DNA from: Cyclina sinensis
Taxonomy: Eukaryota > Mollusca > Bivalvia > Venerida > Veneridae
DNA: 64,000 nucleotides
Assembly: GCA_012932295.1 (NCBI GenBank)
Contig: JAAONU010000019.1
Coordinates: 18,175,908-18,239,907 of the forward strand
Reading direction: 5' to 3'
Each line of letters begins with the position of its first letter. Position 1 is the first letter of the stretch. A model generated the notes under the pieces. That model was not told the DNA's origin. It was given only the letters and a program-made list of their open reading frames with translations, and made no database searches. Positions 1 through 14,206 of the stretch are shown in pieces. The position numbers and the translations under genes were made by a program.

Positions 1-396
1 CAATATTAACAACTGCCATACCATTTTAAATTTTAAACAGTTCTTTTACCACTACCCAAGCTTTAATTTCTTGTGTGAAGGAAGCATTAACTAGCATCCA
101 CTTTACTTCCACTAAAAAGCCACAAAAACAGTTCTGTGCATTTCAAAGGCAAACACATCTTTCTAGATTACAGTTGGAATTATGAACTAGGTTACCATAA
201 GGGACAGTTAACCCCACAAGACAACAGCTTCATTTTAAAAAGTTCAACCAACTCCTTCAGACAGAAGCGTATTTTTCAAGCATGCTTATAAGTAATAATT
301 GGGGCTAGAATATGCTATGAATATAAAATCAAAGTTTGCCTTGACAATGCATTACAGTAATCAACTGACAAACTCAAAAGGAATAACAGAAAGTAC
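1..396 (-). other. CUX1 intron, partial, downstream of exon g
   Basis: This is the start of the next intron, running off the window. It is AT-rich unique sequence. I see no exon, repeat or RNA gene in it. Confidence 0.8.
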
Positions 397-622
397 CTCT
401 TTCTCTTTGGCGGCAAGTTCTGCCTCAAGGTTAGATCTCTGCAGTATTTCAATGGCTTGCTCCATATCAGCACCTTTTTTGCTCTGTCCTTCTCCGTTCT
501 CTGCTAAACTTGCAGTCAGGTTGCTTAACTGATGCTTCAGTTTCTCTGCCTCACGTTCCGCTGCTGTAGCCCTCTCGTTGGCTCGCTCTAAATCTGCCAT
601 CACCATTTCCATCTCATCAGAC
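397..622 (-). CDS. CUX1: CUX1/CASP internal exon g (last visible exon)
   Basis: The exon is 226 nt: one base finishing Lys, then 75 codons. It encodes SDEMEMVMADLERANERATA, AEREAEKLKHQLSNLTASLA, ENGEGQSKKGADMEQAIEIL and QRSNLEAELAAKEKE. The family run I recall is [21 protein letters not shown], then [24 protein letters not shown]. The ENGEGQSKKGA stretch is the variable linker between two conserved coiled-coil blocks. The acceptor is tttacag and the donor GAG/gtactt, phase 0 out. A Met within it can look like a start, but the acceptor and phase show that it is internal. The family continues with QLVEDVQRLQ-type sequence, which must lie beyond position 1. Confidence 0.96.
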
Positions 623-3600
623 CTGTAAACAGTAAAATAAACAATATAGGATGATTGACACTGGACGAAATGTCAGAAAAAAAAGTCACCACTTTAATAA
701 GTTTTCCATTTAAAGAGGACGGAAAATGCTTTTCTTACAATATTGAAACTTTCTACATCAATGATCTAAAATTAGAAAATTATGCAATGCTCTGGATCAC
801 TTTATGCAAATTTTGATTATACAATAAAAAAGAAAAAAACAATGAAAACAGAAATACTATAGACAATATCAAATATATGTCACTGATCTGGTTATCTTAC
901 AACAATCATGATATAATGACAGGAACTGTAAATCATTCATTTATTTTATATACACTATGTATATTTTTAAAATTCATTTATTTAATTATTTATTCATTCA
1001 CTCATTCATTTTTTACAAACCCAGATTCCAGCAAAATTCAATAAAATTTATGTAATAATTATAAATGTATACTTTTCAATTTGGTTTAGGTTCATGTTTA
1101 TCAATTGCCAGCAGATTTATGAAATTTCAGGCATTTCTTTTGCCTACACATGTTGCTTTAAATTTTAAGTAATTCTCTGATTTTAGATGCTTTCAAGGCA
1201 ACAACTATTAAAAGTTTTGTTTACATTTCAAAGTGTGCAGTCTGCTTTCCCAGAATTCCTTAATTTTTTGCAACTTCATCACGATTCCAGGTTAATTTTA
1301 AATCCAATTAAAATGTGTTCTCTACAAAAACAATCAAGATTCATCATTTATACTGCTATGCACTGTATCTCAGAACGACGGTTTATGCTTCTTTCCTCAG
1401 ATTCCATCCTTTTATAGATATAATCCAAAAATCCATAAAGAACATGCATTAAAAATCAAAATGGTGTGCTTTTATGTCGGTAATTTATCCGTTTCTAATT
1501 GATTTCCTGTCTATACCATAGCGTCAACATCTCCTGTGCACATTTCAGAATCCTTCGCTTTCGTTCTCCTAGTTCCAAATGACTAAAAATCAATATTTTG
1601 TATGAATCCAATATTGATAGTTTTGTATAATGATCGCCTCTGGATCTGCCAATATATCAGGCGACAGCTTGACGTTCGAAGTGGCAAAATCGAGAAAAAC
1701 AGTCATGTCAATGAAGATGTTGTAAATTACAGCTTTTTTTTGGCCATGAAAGTCGGTCTTGAATAACCTGACTTTTGCCTTCAGTGATACAGTTTCTTAA
1801 GTCTACACTAATATTGAAAAGACAGCTTCATACTTAGCAAAAAAAAATGAAAATTGCAGACAGTATTAAAATTCTTTAAGCATTTGACTATGAATTTTTC
1901 AACCCTTAATATCATGATCTGTAACTGAAGCCATCAAACTTCTTTAACGAAACTGTCAGCGTTTCATTTCAAGGTGATTCATTATAGGTAGGTTACCCCC
2001 TTTAATTCCCATACAAAATACTTTGATCCTGTAATTTTTCTCATTTAAATGCCATCACTTTAAGTGTATATCTAATGTCAATAATCAATATCCAATTTGC
2101 AGACAGGGCCACTAAGTCAATATAACCACAGACAAAATGTTGATTATGATCAATAATACAAAGAATTGTCTATTTTCACCCCCATCCAATCAATACCTTA
2201 TAATCATACTGAACTTAGATATCTGATTGATCTAGAACAATAATTTCCTGTGAAGTGTGCTTGCTGAAAATGGCCTGAAATGATGATGATGATGACAATG
2301 ACAATGATGATGATGATTCAATCTGAACCACAAATCAATTATATTGATAAATCTTTTTTTTTTATTTGTACATCTATGCACTGAAAAGTATCAAACCATC
2401 AAATTTTTAAAATATTCTCCCAAAAATTAATAATTCCTTAAAGATTAAAACTATGAAATCAGTTCAAACTAATAGCAAATGTTATATTCAAATTTAAAAA
2501 AAATGATTTTGATTCAATTTATTTCAAGCAATTTTCATCTGCCATCCAAAAATCTAACAACTTCAGTTTAGCTTAGAAAAATATCTTGTCTACAATTTTT
2601 TACCTAAAAAAAAAACGGTTCTATATACAGCATCTATTGTTTTTGATGTTCAAGTTGACAACAACATGATATTATATGCGTTCTTATTCTTTAATCACTG
2701 GTATGTAAATAATTTGATTGGGCATGTGTTTGCTTTAACATCCAAAATCATTTTCCTTTGACGACAATTCGTCTCAAATCACAACCTCACCGTGACAAAC
2801 ATCGACAAATAATGTCCTGTTGGTTTAACACCAATAGCCTCGTGTCGTTACACTTGATTATGCTTTCGACAGGAAATGTTAACATCGCAGATAAACTGCT
2901 CCGATACTCAAGTTCAATGCTACAGTTATGTTACAGCAATTATCCCAATTCTGTTCAAAGCATCGTAATTAAGTTTTAAAGGTAATAATGATTACCGTAT
3001 GTAATTTTTACACCGTGTTTGTAAAAAGATAACAAGGTATGTTTATTGGCCCTCGGAAGTGGTAGATTTCACGTACAACATGTTCAAAAATGTTTCTAGA
3101 GGCGTGAAACATACGGCACAATGATTTTCCGCAATAAAATATTGAGATAATCAAACTTTGATGTTTGTTTTTGTACCTTAAGAAGATGTGCACATGTTTT
3201 TTGGCAACAAATTAATTATTAACATTCTTTTTTTGGCGGGAATGAACATCAAATATTGACACAATCCCCAACTCTTTGCTGACAAATCTTAAAATAAAAA
3301 AAAACAAAGTGTGAATGTTTTTCATTTGTATCAATTACAAAGTCAGCTATTTTTGCATCTGAATTTTAACATTTTGCATGAGCAAGGACAATATGAAAAA
3401 TCATATAAAAAAATCAACAAGTAACTGATGCTGTTTTTTTGGTAAGCAGCTAGCCACTGGGTATTATAACAGTGTGATGTTTACTTTTTCACTTCAGAAG
3501 ATCTTATACTTCAGTCTTTATGAAATACAATTACTATTAGTACTATGTACAGTCAGGGGATTCTAGTAACACTTTTATAACTATACTAGTATATCTTGTT

Positions 3601-6291
3601 CATTTTTAATTGAAGTAATTATTCTTGGCATTAAAACTAGCAATTTTTCCCTCTTTAGTATGCTTATCACTTAAAAAAGTTCAGGTTTTCTGTGCTGTTT
3701 TACTGACATCTAAAAAAATAAGTTTTGCAAAGTGATTTCCATTTGTATGATGGGCCTACTCTCCTGCGCATCGGTCGAATGTTTCACTTTCTTACCGCGG
3801 TGTGAAGTAACAGTAGTATATTCATTTAGCTGCTGAGGGAGCGTATGATGGGCCGTGATTACTTATTTAAATATGAAGGGTGAATGCAAGAAAGTCCTAT
3901 CTGCTGCTTTATTTCATAGCACTTAAATTTTTTTAATTTACCCTTCAATTTATTTCCTACAGAACATCACTGACCTCCAAAATTAAAAAAAAAAACTGCC
4001 ACAAGATTGACATTATATACACATGTACATCACAATATCTGCCAAACATCCCGCCAGTCAAACCACAGAAAGCGTCTTCTTTAATACTATCCTGTCAACA
4101 TATTTATTAGGAATGAATGAATATTTTTATTGATAATTGCTCAATATAGAAATAATTAATGTCAGTTTAACCATGGCTATTCACACAAAGGTCCTATTGT
4201 CTCAATAAACCAGTCCAGATCATGAAGATTGATGAATAAATTATCGCCCAATTTTTTTTTATTTATTTTTTTTTTCAAATGAAGTTTCTTACTTACCACT
4301 GAATTATAAATAGAAAAGCAAACTGCAAGAAGTAAAATATCTTTGACCATTGCATGAAATTTAAATAAAAAAAAAAGTATGCATATTTTAAAGCCATATA
4401 ACTAGAAATATTTTACAGACACCAGCACGGTTGATTTAAAACAAGGAATACGCCAAAATTATTCAAAACAGAGATAGAAGAAAAACTAATTAATTTTCAT
4501 CAATTGTCGTCATACTGGTCATAGGAGTGAAAACAACAATTTGTATGAAAAACATGCAAATAAGATGGGAAAAAACAAACAAACATATTTAGTGTGGTCA
4601 CAGACACAATAAATAACATTTTTAGATCTAATTCTTGTCTATAACGTATAATATATGATTGATGGTTAATAAAGTCAAGCACGTTATTGATAACGTTAAG
4701 ACATTTCGTTTGCCCAATTAGCGGTGACCAATCATAAATGTCACACAAAATCGTCAATATCATACTAATGAGTATGTCAAGTATTGTCAAATAACATTCT
4801 CTTCTGTACGTGCATCTTTTGATGGGAAAATATTATTTCCATGCACTTTTTTATGATGGTGGAAGATAATTTATATCATCGGATATACATATAAATGGTT
4901 GACCATAGATTAATTTCCTGATGTATTCTTTGATTAAGCTGGAGTATGATATGCAATATAGGTCTGAAAAGCTTACAATCTGTAAATCTATTTGCAGGTG
5001 TTTTGTTGTATATATTCAATTACTTCCTACATTGATCCCAAATTTATCCAGTTCTATTTATCAGCATTAGGGCCAGTTTCTTAAATTCATGGCTGACATT
5101 GTCTAGCATTAGAAAATAATATACAATACTTAAAAAATGAATTTAACTTGCAACATAATATAAAACATGGAAGAAACCCTTTTTATTTAATATGAAACAA
5201 AACTGAGAATGTAATGATTTTCTGGGATGGACACTGGCCAACCAATGTTCCTATATTCATTTGTCATCTACCTTCTTTGAATAAGCTCTGTCCAAAATAT
5301 AACATTGATTGCTTTACAATCAATACTGCTAGCTAATCAATGGTACAAACCCAAATTAATTCTCCCCCAGAGTTTCAGCTCTGTCCCAAATTTATTGATT
5401 GCTCATTCAATACTGAATCAGGGAATCAATTTTGAACATTTGCCATTACCAAATGATACTGATCAATAGCTGGTTTCCGATTAGCTCCTTGAGTAGATGC
5501 TACATTTTACGGATGAAAATCCATAGAATTTCCATTGTACTACGACAAAATGTCAATTTTATGTTCAATAGTGATCCATAAGCGATGTATTGTATCGCCA
5601 TAAAGCACTAAAAATCTTCTATTGATCCAGATCAGCAGCTGTTCCCAGTATTGTCTTTCCGACTCTGAACAGAATCTTGGCAAGATCTGGTGACAAAGTT
5701 GCGACATATTGATATTGATTTTTGCCGATAGAAAATCTTAACTCATCTACACGATATATATACAGTAGATCTCTGGAATGACAAGCAGTGCAGTACCTAT
5801 ATTGATTTTATCTTTCCATTTCAATCTATTTGTCCTTCACATATTAGCTTTCTATATTTCACTTAACAGTAAATAATGTCTACTCTCAAATAAATACTGA
5901 CTTTCATATTGCATTACTGAAATAATTATCAAAGTCATATACTAGTAATATAGTTAGATTGAAAAACAAAGCTACCTCTGTTCATGACAAGACAATCTTT
6001 CAAAGTTTCTTGCTAACATGTGGCTATTATTTTTTTTCTTCTTGACTGTGTTTCTTAGTGAGCCAGAAAAAAGGAATTACTCATACAACGTTTTTATGAA
6101 TGCAATAATTACATCTTCCTTGAATTTTTCAATGAAGATTTAGAGTGACAAAATATAATTTCTAAATTATCAGACTGTAAAACTTTGATCAAGTGAATTT
6201 TGTATTCAGAAGTGCACAAATATATTTGTTTTCCAAACTGAAGAGTCAAAAATGAAAAGACTGTAGAGACTATTGAAGGGAGACAACTTAC
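623..6291 (-). other. CUX1 intron between exons f and g
   Basis: This intron of about 5.7 kb has GT-AG ends. It is AT-rich and mostly unique. It holds a short GAT/GAC microsatellite near 2278-2316 and two clusters of ATTGAT/ATCAAT hexamers (1589-2348 and 5304-5806). Short open frames in it show no family resemblance. A slightly GC-richer patch at 3745-3860 has two GATGGGCC copies about 100 bp apart but no recognisable identity. Confidence 0.8.
2278..2316. repeat. (GAT)n microsatellite with GACAAT interruptions
   Basis: GATGATGATGATGACAATGA is followed by CAATGATGATGATG, an imperfect trinucleotide tract. Confidence 0.9.
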
Positions 6292-6358
6292 TTGGCTGAT
6301 GTGGCCTCGTCATATTTAGCCTTAACATCAAACAGCTCAGACTGGACATTTTCTAATG
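6292..6358 (-). CDS. CUX1: CUX1/CASP internal exon f (short)
   Basis: This 67-nt exon has two bases, 21 codons and two bases. It encodes LENVQSELFDVKAKYDEATS plus A and most of a Lys codon. The recalled human equivalent is [23 protein letters not shown], with ELFD, K-KYDE and the terminal AK conserved. The acceptor is atttcag and the donor AA/gtaagt, the strongest donor in the window. The split AA/G codon joins the next exon as Lys, giving AKSDEMEM. The exon is too short to stand out as an open frame and was found by homology and phase. Confidence 0.95.
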
Positions 6359-6662
6359 CTGAAATATACAAAAGAAAATAGGTTGTTACATGACACTTAT
6401 TTAACAGATCAATGTCCCAGCACAGAAATGCTGTGTATATAATACTTTAAAAAAGAACTTACAACCTCTCTGCACTTGGGTGTCAAAATATGCTTTTCTA
6501 CATAAGATGAAAGAAGGAAATATTAGTAAAACATGATCTCAGGAAACTGAGAAGGTCAAGTAAAAAGCCATCGTAGCTTTACAAAGTCTAACCTTATTAT
6601 TAAAACTGAAACAGAAGTTATCTTCATTATTGAAAGACCTGCTGACTTTTAAGGACAATCTG

Positions 6663-6770
6663 GATTGTAATTCTTTCTGTATCTTGCACTAGCCCTGGTA
6701 AATAACTGTGAACACAGAAGTGCTTCAAGAGATGCAGGTCATATGAACAACTTGTACTGATGATAAATGG
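6663..6770 (+). mobile_element. SINE 3' fragment, copy 3
   Basis: TTCTTTCTGTATCTTGCACT followed by a GTACTGATGATAAATGG tail matches the 3' part of the other two SINE copies. The head and most of the body are missing, as expected for a 5'-truncated insertion or decayed copy. Confidence 0.55.
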
Positions 6771-9700
6771 CCTCAAACAGACTGATAAAAATGATCACAC
6801 ACTCTTCTTTGACTCACCCCTACTGCCAGAACATGCGGAATGGTCAGCATCCCTCATAATTCAGACAAAAGCTTTAAAAAGAAAAGCTCTAAGCTCTAAG
6901 TCCCCAGAAATGTTTAAGTTTACTTTCATCAATTTAAAGAGAGGCACACCAAAAATAAAATAAGTCAACATGTTTTTTAAGGAGACACTACAGGATACTT
7001 GTGTCAAACCAGATACTTGCGGTAATTTATAAAGGAATGCTAATTGATATTATACACAGGAAAACTGGTGGTAAATAGATTTTGCAGTAAGTTAATTTCA
7101 TCTGTCAGTTTCATTATCAATGAAAATGAGTGAGATATATGTATTATATAAATACAAATATAAATATATCTCATATATCTCAAATCAAACTTGTAAACCC
7201 TATCTGCATTTAAGTTCTAAGTAAAACGTGAATACGAAACAATTTATAAACAGAAGCATTCTGTCTACAAGAAAAAAGTGAAGTGGTCTGATAACCTGTC
7301 ATAGACACAGTCTATTTTTTCCGCAATACCAACAGAATATAACTTAGTTCTGCTACATTTACCTTTACATAAAAATCAAATGAATTTGTTTAAAAATGAC
7401 AAGATTTTACAAATTATGGGCTTTCCTTGACAACTTCAAAGTTAAAATATGAAAATATTCCCCAAAATTTACAAAATTAATGAATCTGTCATAGAAAGAA
7501 AGTCTTATTGCAAACCTACGAGCTCTTAGTGTCATAAATTTACATGCGGATCCGAGTCGAAGATGGTGTAAAAAAAATTTCAACGTTTGACATTAACAGC
7601 TTAATTCTTAATTCCATGATTGTTGCCCATGAAAACTTTTCTGTTGACATACTATTAATAACACTCACAGAAAATTTATCTAAAAGCATTTAAGTTTCAA
7701 ATGAACACTAGACTTGTCAACAATAGTGACAGGGCAAAGTATTTTGCTATGCAATAAATTATTTTATGCAAGCTTACAGCAACTGTACATTTTTTGCAAT
7801 TAATACATGCCGGCAAACCATTGGACAATTTCGAAAATTAAGTAATGCGAAAAATTCTTTTTTTTTTCCAATGACCTTTCACTATCTTCATAGGCAAACA
7901 GACTGAAAACTGACACAGCAGCCAAGTGGAAAATTAAAAAGCAGATTTTGATAAATTAACGTAAAATAGCCATTAAACTAAATACGAAAACTTTCATAAT
8001 GACAATGCTGACATGTTTTATAGAAACAATAGGATCATTAACTGATATATAGTTATACAGATCATACAAAACTGGATTACTTCAATACATAGTTTATAGA
8101 CTCAATAAGTGTACATATTTTATTTTTACTCTACTGATGTTGATTCTCTTCATTTATACATCATTGAACTCAAAACTTTGTTGTACATGTTTTTTATTAT
8201 ATCTAAATAGAAGAGTTAATGTTACAAGCCAGGTATATCTTAATATGTTATTGACATTTATATCTTTAATTTACATTCAATTATTTATAATAAAAAAAAA
8301 AACCTTGACAGGTGACAAACCATACCACTACAATTCAAAATTTGTCCGTTTAAAACCAATCCGACTTTATGTCGGTTTTAGAAACATCCATCATTTGTAC
8401 ATAATTATCAATTTTACTATTGATTGAAACAATAATATTATTGATCACTTGTTTTTGATATGTATTGGTACTCCATCCCGGAAATGTCCGACTCTATTTT
8501 TTTCATTCATGATAAATGAACCATAACAATTTAATGTTAAGAAAATATTCTTTGTGATAAAAAAATGCAATCTATTGTTTTGACAGTTAGACTTTAATCA
8601 AATCAGTTGATGATAACAGTTCACCATTACCATATAACATGATCCATAATTTAACGTTCTTTTTAAACAGAAAACTAATCATAGAAATCAAACAATCCAC
8701 TACCTTTTTTAAAAAAATAGTTCCATATCTATTTGACTATATAATACTTAATCATCAGATATTTTCTAGAAAGAACGCAATTCAAAATATCAGAAAAAAC
8801 AAATGATTTTCCATCATGAAAAACATATCTTCTAATCATTTATTCCCAAATAAAGTGAGCAACAGTCTTTCACAATCACAAACTAATTAATATGATAAAA
8901 ACGTAAGGCTGCACAAAGAGATGCAATTTCAAATCAATCACTGCCTAAATAATATTGTTAAACTATTTTTTATTTTATTTCGTCAATAAAATTTATTCAT
9001 AACTTTTACCATTTCTCAAAAAATGATTCATACTGTCGACATTAGCTAATGCCTCATTTTCTTCAGGTATCAATCATAGGCATTTTATCTTATACCTAGG
9101 CTACAGAAAATATCTTGCATTGTTCTGCAATTTTCATAACAGAGGGCTTTCCTACCAAAACGAAAAAAAAATTTATTAAACAAAGGGCTATCCTCTTACT
9201 CTCTAAAGGAGGGTATGTTTTTTTTATCTCTCTAATAATAAGATGCACAATTTCTCACAGGAAGGCTCAAGTCACTTGGCTCATCCTTATTCACATGACC
9301 CTGAATCAGTAAAAAGTGCCCTCAGAAAGGCTGAAGAGACCTCAGCAACTTCACTACACAGGACCTTCTATCATGTAACAAACAAACCCACAACAGTTTC
9401 TGGGGATTCTGACTTGTACTGTCTGACTCTTGTGGCCAAGAACTCTACCTCAGGGATGATTTCCCAGCAAAAATCTTCATTGGGATTAAATGTATAACAC
9501 TGCATGCCGTTAGCCTATATGAGAGGTTTTATTCTATGGACAGTTGCTTACAATGTCTGATAATGTCCATAGTAGACACATTTCAACAGGTCAAACTATT
9601 TCACCCATCAAGATAAGCTGTATGCCAAAGAAGCCAAAATTTAATCTCATAATCTTGCATTTTAACTAATTTTGTAACATCATACTAAATTCCCATCAAT

Positions 9701-11827
9701 CTGTGTAGAGCCAATTACCAGGTGACTTGTCTCAAAGTTCAGTACAATAATTATTGATCCCCTGATATGATGTGAATACTAATTTCATATTTAATTTTAT
9801 TAATGTCTTTGATTTCTCCTAGATTCATCATATGATTATAAATCATCAATACACTTAACCATCCATTTTCGAAAACATGTGCAGGAATGCCTTTGGTTAA
9901 TCGCTACAGCCTAGTTGAATATATTCAATGCACAACAGTAGTAATAAACTCAACAAGTAAAACCACAATAGGTTACAACTGCTTATCTATTCTTTAATCA
10001 ATTTAAAAATTAAAGCTCATTTAAGCTCTATTACAAATGTTGACAAAGCTTCCTCAGCCCCAGACAAATACAAAAAAAAATAACCACCATCATTTCATTT
10101 CAGAAAAACATTCAAGCTTAATTCAATTTCGTCTATTCTATCTGACAACAATGCCAAAAACAGAAACTAAATTTAAGATATGGGGAACTTTTTATTAATG
10201 GAACATTTCATACACATCTAACCACAAATTTTAGTCTCCTGATATCTTGGTTGCTTTCCCTGACAAGGTAACAGAATTTTGTCATTGTTTTTTTTTTTAA
10301 ATTCATTAATTCATCAGATTATCATATTATATACTTCAAAAAAGCTTGCAAAAAATATCATAACTTAAGTATACTTTGTGTTGAGACAGCTATGTTTAAT
10401 GAATTATCATCTGTAATATAATGTTTCAATCTGTCTCCAAAAAAACAAAAATTTATTTATTATATTGTATGAATAAACAACAAAAAATGTACAGGTAAGA
10501 GCAACTCGGACAAAAAAGTAGTTCCTAAAAGTAGTTCCTTCTTTACCACATATTTCAATGTAACTGCAGTTGTATCAAGTTCACATATAAACTATAAATA
10601 ACCATTAACAGTGTATGTCGACAGAAATCATTTTTCACCAAGTGCCAAAATACCGAACCTTAAACTGGTCAAAGGACATTTCGAGACATCTCAATGATAT
10701 AGCGCACCCTGTGAATGACTTAAAGGCAAGGAGTTTCAATCTGTGACAATCATACTTAAAAAGACAAATGACCATGTATGGACGAAAGAAGTCAGTATTT
10801 GATTCAATTTGACAGTTATTGGCCATTTAATCATGAAGAAAGTGTGACCAAGGATGCTAAAAAGAATTAGATACCCTCAGGGACCAAAACAATTAATTTG
10901 TTACTGATTTAACATGTATACCTTACAGTTAAACATCTTTTTATCTCCAACGTTCTATTAGAAAAACAATTGCTGACCAATTAACAAATTTTTTCAGCCT
11001 GACTGAGCCCTCCTTATGGTAATAATTAAATTAAACTAAAAATATACATACAGATCAGAGTGGATCATGTGCCTTATAAAAAACTTACAAAATAAAGTTC
11101 ATTACCAGGATTTTCTTAAACTACATGGCATGCATTGTGCTTTTCTACTTCGAGAAAGATAACCTGTTTATCTATACTCAGCATGGGAGTGAACAATAAA
11201 TGAGATATTCTACAATAAACCACTGTCACTTTGGTACTGTCCTCACAGTAAGTGTGGTTTATCCATCAATAGTACAAACTGTCTATTTATGGTCCATTTA
11301 CCGGTCAGTTTCCTTCAACATAATAGACAGTTCCTGTCAATGTACATTTATCCAACCTTCAGACCACAGCAGTGCTCTTGCCTTGGGCAATTCATGTCAA
11401 TTGGTCAGTGGCCACAACCTGGACGATCGAAGGGGTCACACTCCTCCCTGATTACTAAATCATAATATTTGAATTGGGGCTGTCAAAAATGTCTCATGTA
11501 CAAAAATCAATTAGTTAACAACAATATAATTTGACAAAACACGAGGGTAATGATAAAATACAGATCACAGACCGACTTATGTTGTGACAATTCACCTGAA
11601 TACACACAATCTACATTCATCAAGAGTTTTAACTGACCACTGTTCACTGCAGACAGAAATTAAAGAGCAATTTTTTTCATCAGTGAATCTAGATTAAAGC
11701 CTAGCCAACAAACTCATGAACCTTCAAAGACCCATTTATTGGCTTCATAGAAACCCTTACACAAATAAAAATGTTTTGCCACATAGCATAACCACCCTAT
11801 ACAGCAAAAGAAAAATCCAATTCTAAC

Positions 11828-12009
11828 TTAAAAACTTAACTGCAATCTGTTCTATTTGAATCATTTTGAGCAACTTGAAAACTTAACTGCAATCTGTTCT
11901 ATTTGAATCATTTTGTGCAACTTAAAATCTTAACTGAAATCTGTTCTATTTGAATCATTTTGAGCAATTTAAAAACTTAACTGCAATCTGTTCTATTTGA
12001 ATCATTTAA
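11828..12009. repeat. 47-bp tandem repeat, four copies
   Basis: CTTAACTG starts at 11835, 11882, 11929 and 11976, an exact 47-bp period. Each is followed by CAATCTGTTCTATTTGAATC and ATTTTGAGCAA with few changes. Confidence 0.95.
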
Positions 12010-13380
12010 AACACATGAACAAGTACATTTCTTATTTAGGATCTAACAGACTGTATCACATATATACTGGTACACTCAATTCTTTTCCACTTCAAAACTA
12101 AAAACAACACAAAATGAACTTTTCTTGTCAGTAAAATGTTAAAAATGATAAAAAATCAGTAAAATGTTAAAATTTATAAAAAATGTCTTCAAATTTTTTT
12201 TAAACACAGTTAAAAACATAAGCATGCCTCAAAGAATGAAATACGTAACTACTATTTCGCTCAATGAACTATTACTGGATAGAAAAATTATTTTTTGCTT
12301 CAAGAAATTGTCTAAATTCAATTAAGAGAAGGCAATCAATTGACAAAAACTATGGAGAGATCTGACAAGATGTACTGTCAATCAGGGAGTCAAAGTCTCG
12401 TGTAAGTGAACATTTATTAATGTAAATCATATAAAAAGTATCTATCGAAATGTTGACCATGCAATTATGTGTCTGACTGTTCTCTTTCTCCCTGTATGAA
12501 CATGCAGTATATTAATCTTTATACAGCTTAATCTTTTTTATTTGCACATATATTACGTTTTCATTTTTTGTTAAATGTAGCAATGCTTTCTGAACATCTT
12601 TTGAAGTATAAATATGTGTAAATCAAGGGTTGAGTCGGAAATTATTGTAACTGCATACTAATGATGAAGACTATACTAAAGTTTCAAGCTCCAAAGCTTG
12701 TAGAAAATCAAAAAAGTAAAAAAAAAAATAATGATTTTGTACAGATTTTTTCCATGAAAAACATCTATACATAACGGCAAAATTTCAACATTATTTTAAA
12801 AGATGTATTTTCTACTAAGTTAAGTACGGTATGTAAATTTCGTGACTTTGAAAGAAGGGAAAGAGTGGTGGGGTATGCACTGAAAAAAGGAACAATTCTC
12901 CCGTGTCTCCTTATAAAACAGTGTGTGTATGGTATATGTTTTAGGAATATTATCTGTTTCTAGCTTGCTCAAATTAAACATAAAATAAAACCCTGTTTAA
13001 CTGTGTCTACTACCTACATCGTATCCGAACCTGCATGCTTTTGCAGAACGTCTGTAGAAACATTTTTAGTATGAGTCTTGAAATAAGTTTACTAGTGCAG
13101 CCTGCAGACGGTGAAAACAATTATACTTTGCAAGTGACTCGTTAAAGGAGCTAATAAGAATGTTTCATTTAAATGTTAACATTGTTACGCTCAAATCTGA
13201 CTGACAGAAGATGAAGTTGGAAGAATCTATATTCGGTTCTCATTACAAATTTTTCACAACCAAATAATAAATAAACAACTTTATCAAAATATTTCTTTTT
13301 CTTGTTGACAGTATGGGCAAATTCATTTGTGCACTAAAAGTTATAAATTTCCAACTAACTGCTGAAAGGTATAAGCTACC

Positions 13381-13407
13381 AAAAAAGAAAAGAAAAGAAA
13401 AGAAAAA
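13381..13407. repeat. (AAAGA)n microsatellite
   Basis: Four to five AAAGA units form a short pure tract. Confidence 0.9.
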
Positions 13408-14073
13408 CCTTCTCAAAATAAATGCCTTCTTTCATATAATAAATTAATTACACTATACAATAAGTAAACAACTAAGTGAGACTGTATATATAAATGACAG
13501 CAGGTAGAAATTTGGCTTTAGATACTCAAAATTGCAAAATACCATTATAAACAGTTGTTTTAAACCAAACACCAGAACAATACCACAAGAAAAGATATAC
13601 TTTTCAAACAATAGATCTGTGGTTACATATGCACATCATATAAGATAAACGAGAGCAAGTTTTCAGATGAAATGGGTTTTCTCAAGGCAGACCATATGAC
13701 TTAATTATTCCTGAGAATCATAGAACAAAAAATTAACTCTGCTGCTAAAAATCAGGGTAGTTATTCTTTAAAAAAAATGGGATAAAGTGACCAAAAACAG
13801 AATGATATCAATTATTTCTGCGAAACACAACCAGCCTTTTATGGATTTTTAAAGAATAGAAAAAGGATGTGGTATGGTTTTGATGGGAAAATATAATATC
13901 AAATAAGAAAAAAATATCAAAATACTCCTAGGTAACTGAAGAAAACATGGATGAAATGATTGCAGAAAAACTTCAACAGTTCCAAACTACTCTAACAGAA
14001 AACAGGAACAAAGTTCTGTCCTACTTGCCATGACAAATGATGGAAAAAGTGAAAATGAAGAAAATATACATAC

Positions 14074-14206
14074 TATTGGTCAAAGAAGTGACCCTCTGTT
14101 CAGCCTCTCCAAGTTTCCTAGCAACAGAAAGTTGAGTCTCTTGAAGTTGACGTTCTTTCTCCGCAAACTGTTTCTGGAGATCCCGTTCTTTTTCTTTTGC
14201 ACGAGC
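14074..14206 (-). CDS. CUX1: CUX1/CASP internal exon e
   Basis: The exon is 133 nt, phase 0 in and phase 1 out. It encodes ARAKEKERDLQKQFAEKERQ, LQETQLSVARKLGEAEQRVT, SLTN and one base. The recalled family sequence is [20 protein letters not shown] then [20 protein letters not shown], so FAEKER and LQETQ are conserved. It is highly charged Lys/Glu/Arg coiled coil. The acceptor is attttag and the donor AATA/gtatgt. The carried A combines with CA of the next exon to make Thr, placing T before LENVQSEL as expected. Nothing in the flanking introns looks regulatory. Confidence 0.95.

Larger units (their letters stand above)
6359..14073 (-). other. CUX1 intron between exons e and f
   Basis: This intron of about 7.7 kb holds a SINE 3' fragment (6663-6770), a 47-bp tandem repeat (11828-12009) and an AAAGA microsatellite (13381-13407). 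The 9115-9497 interval has two overlapping open frames with more even base composition, but no family is recognisable. The remainder is AT-rich with no visible function. Confidence 0.8.

Noticed and set aside
9115..9497. Two overlapping plus-strand frames with more balanced composition
   Set aside because: No family resemblance and the two frames compete. Perhaps an old interspersed repeat, but no copies or ends were seen.
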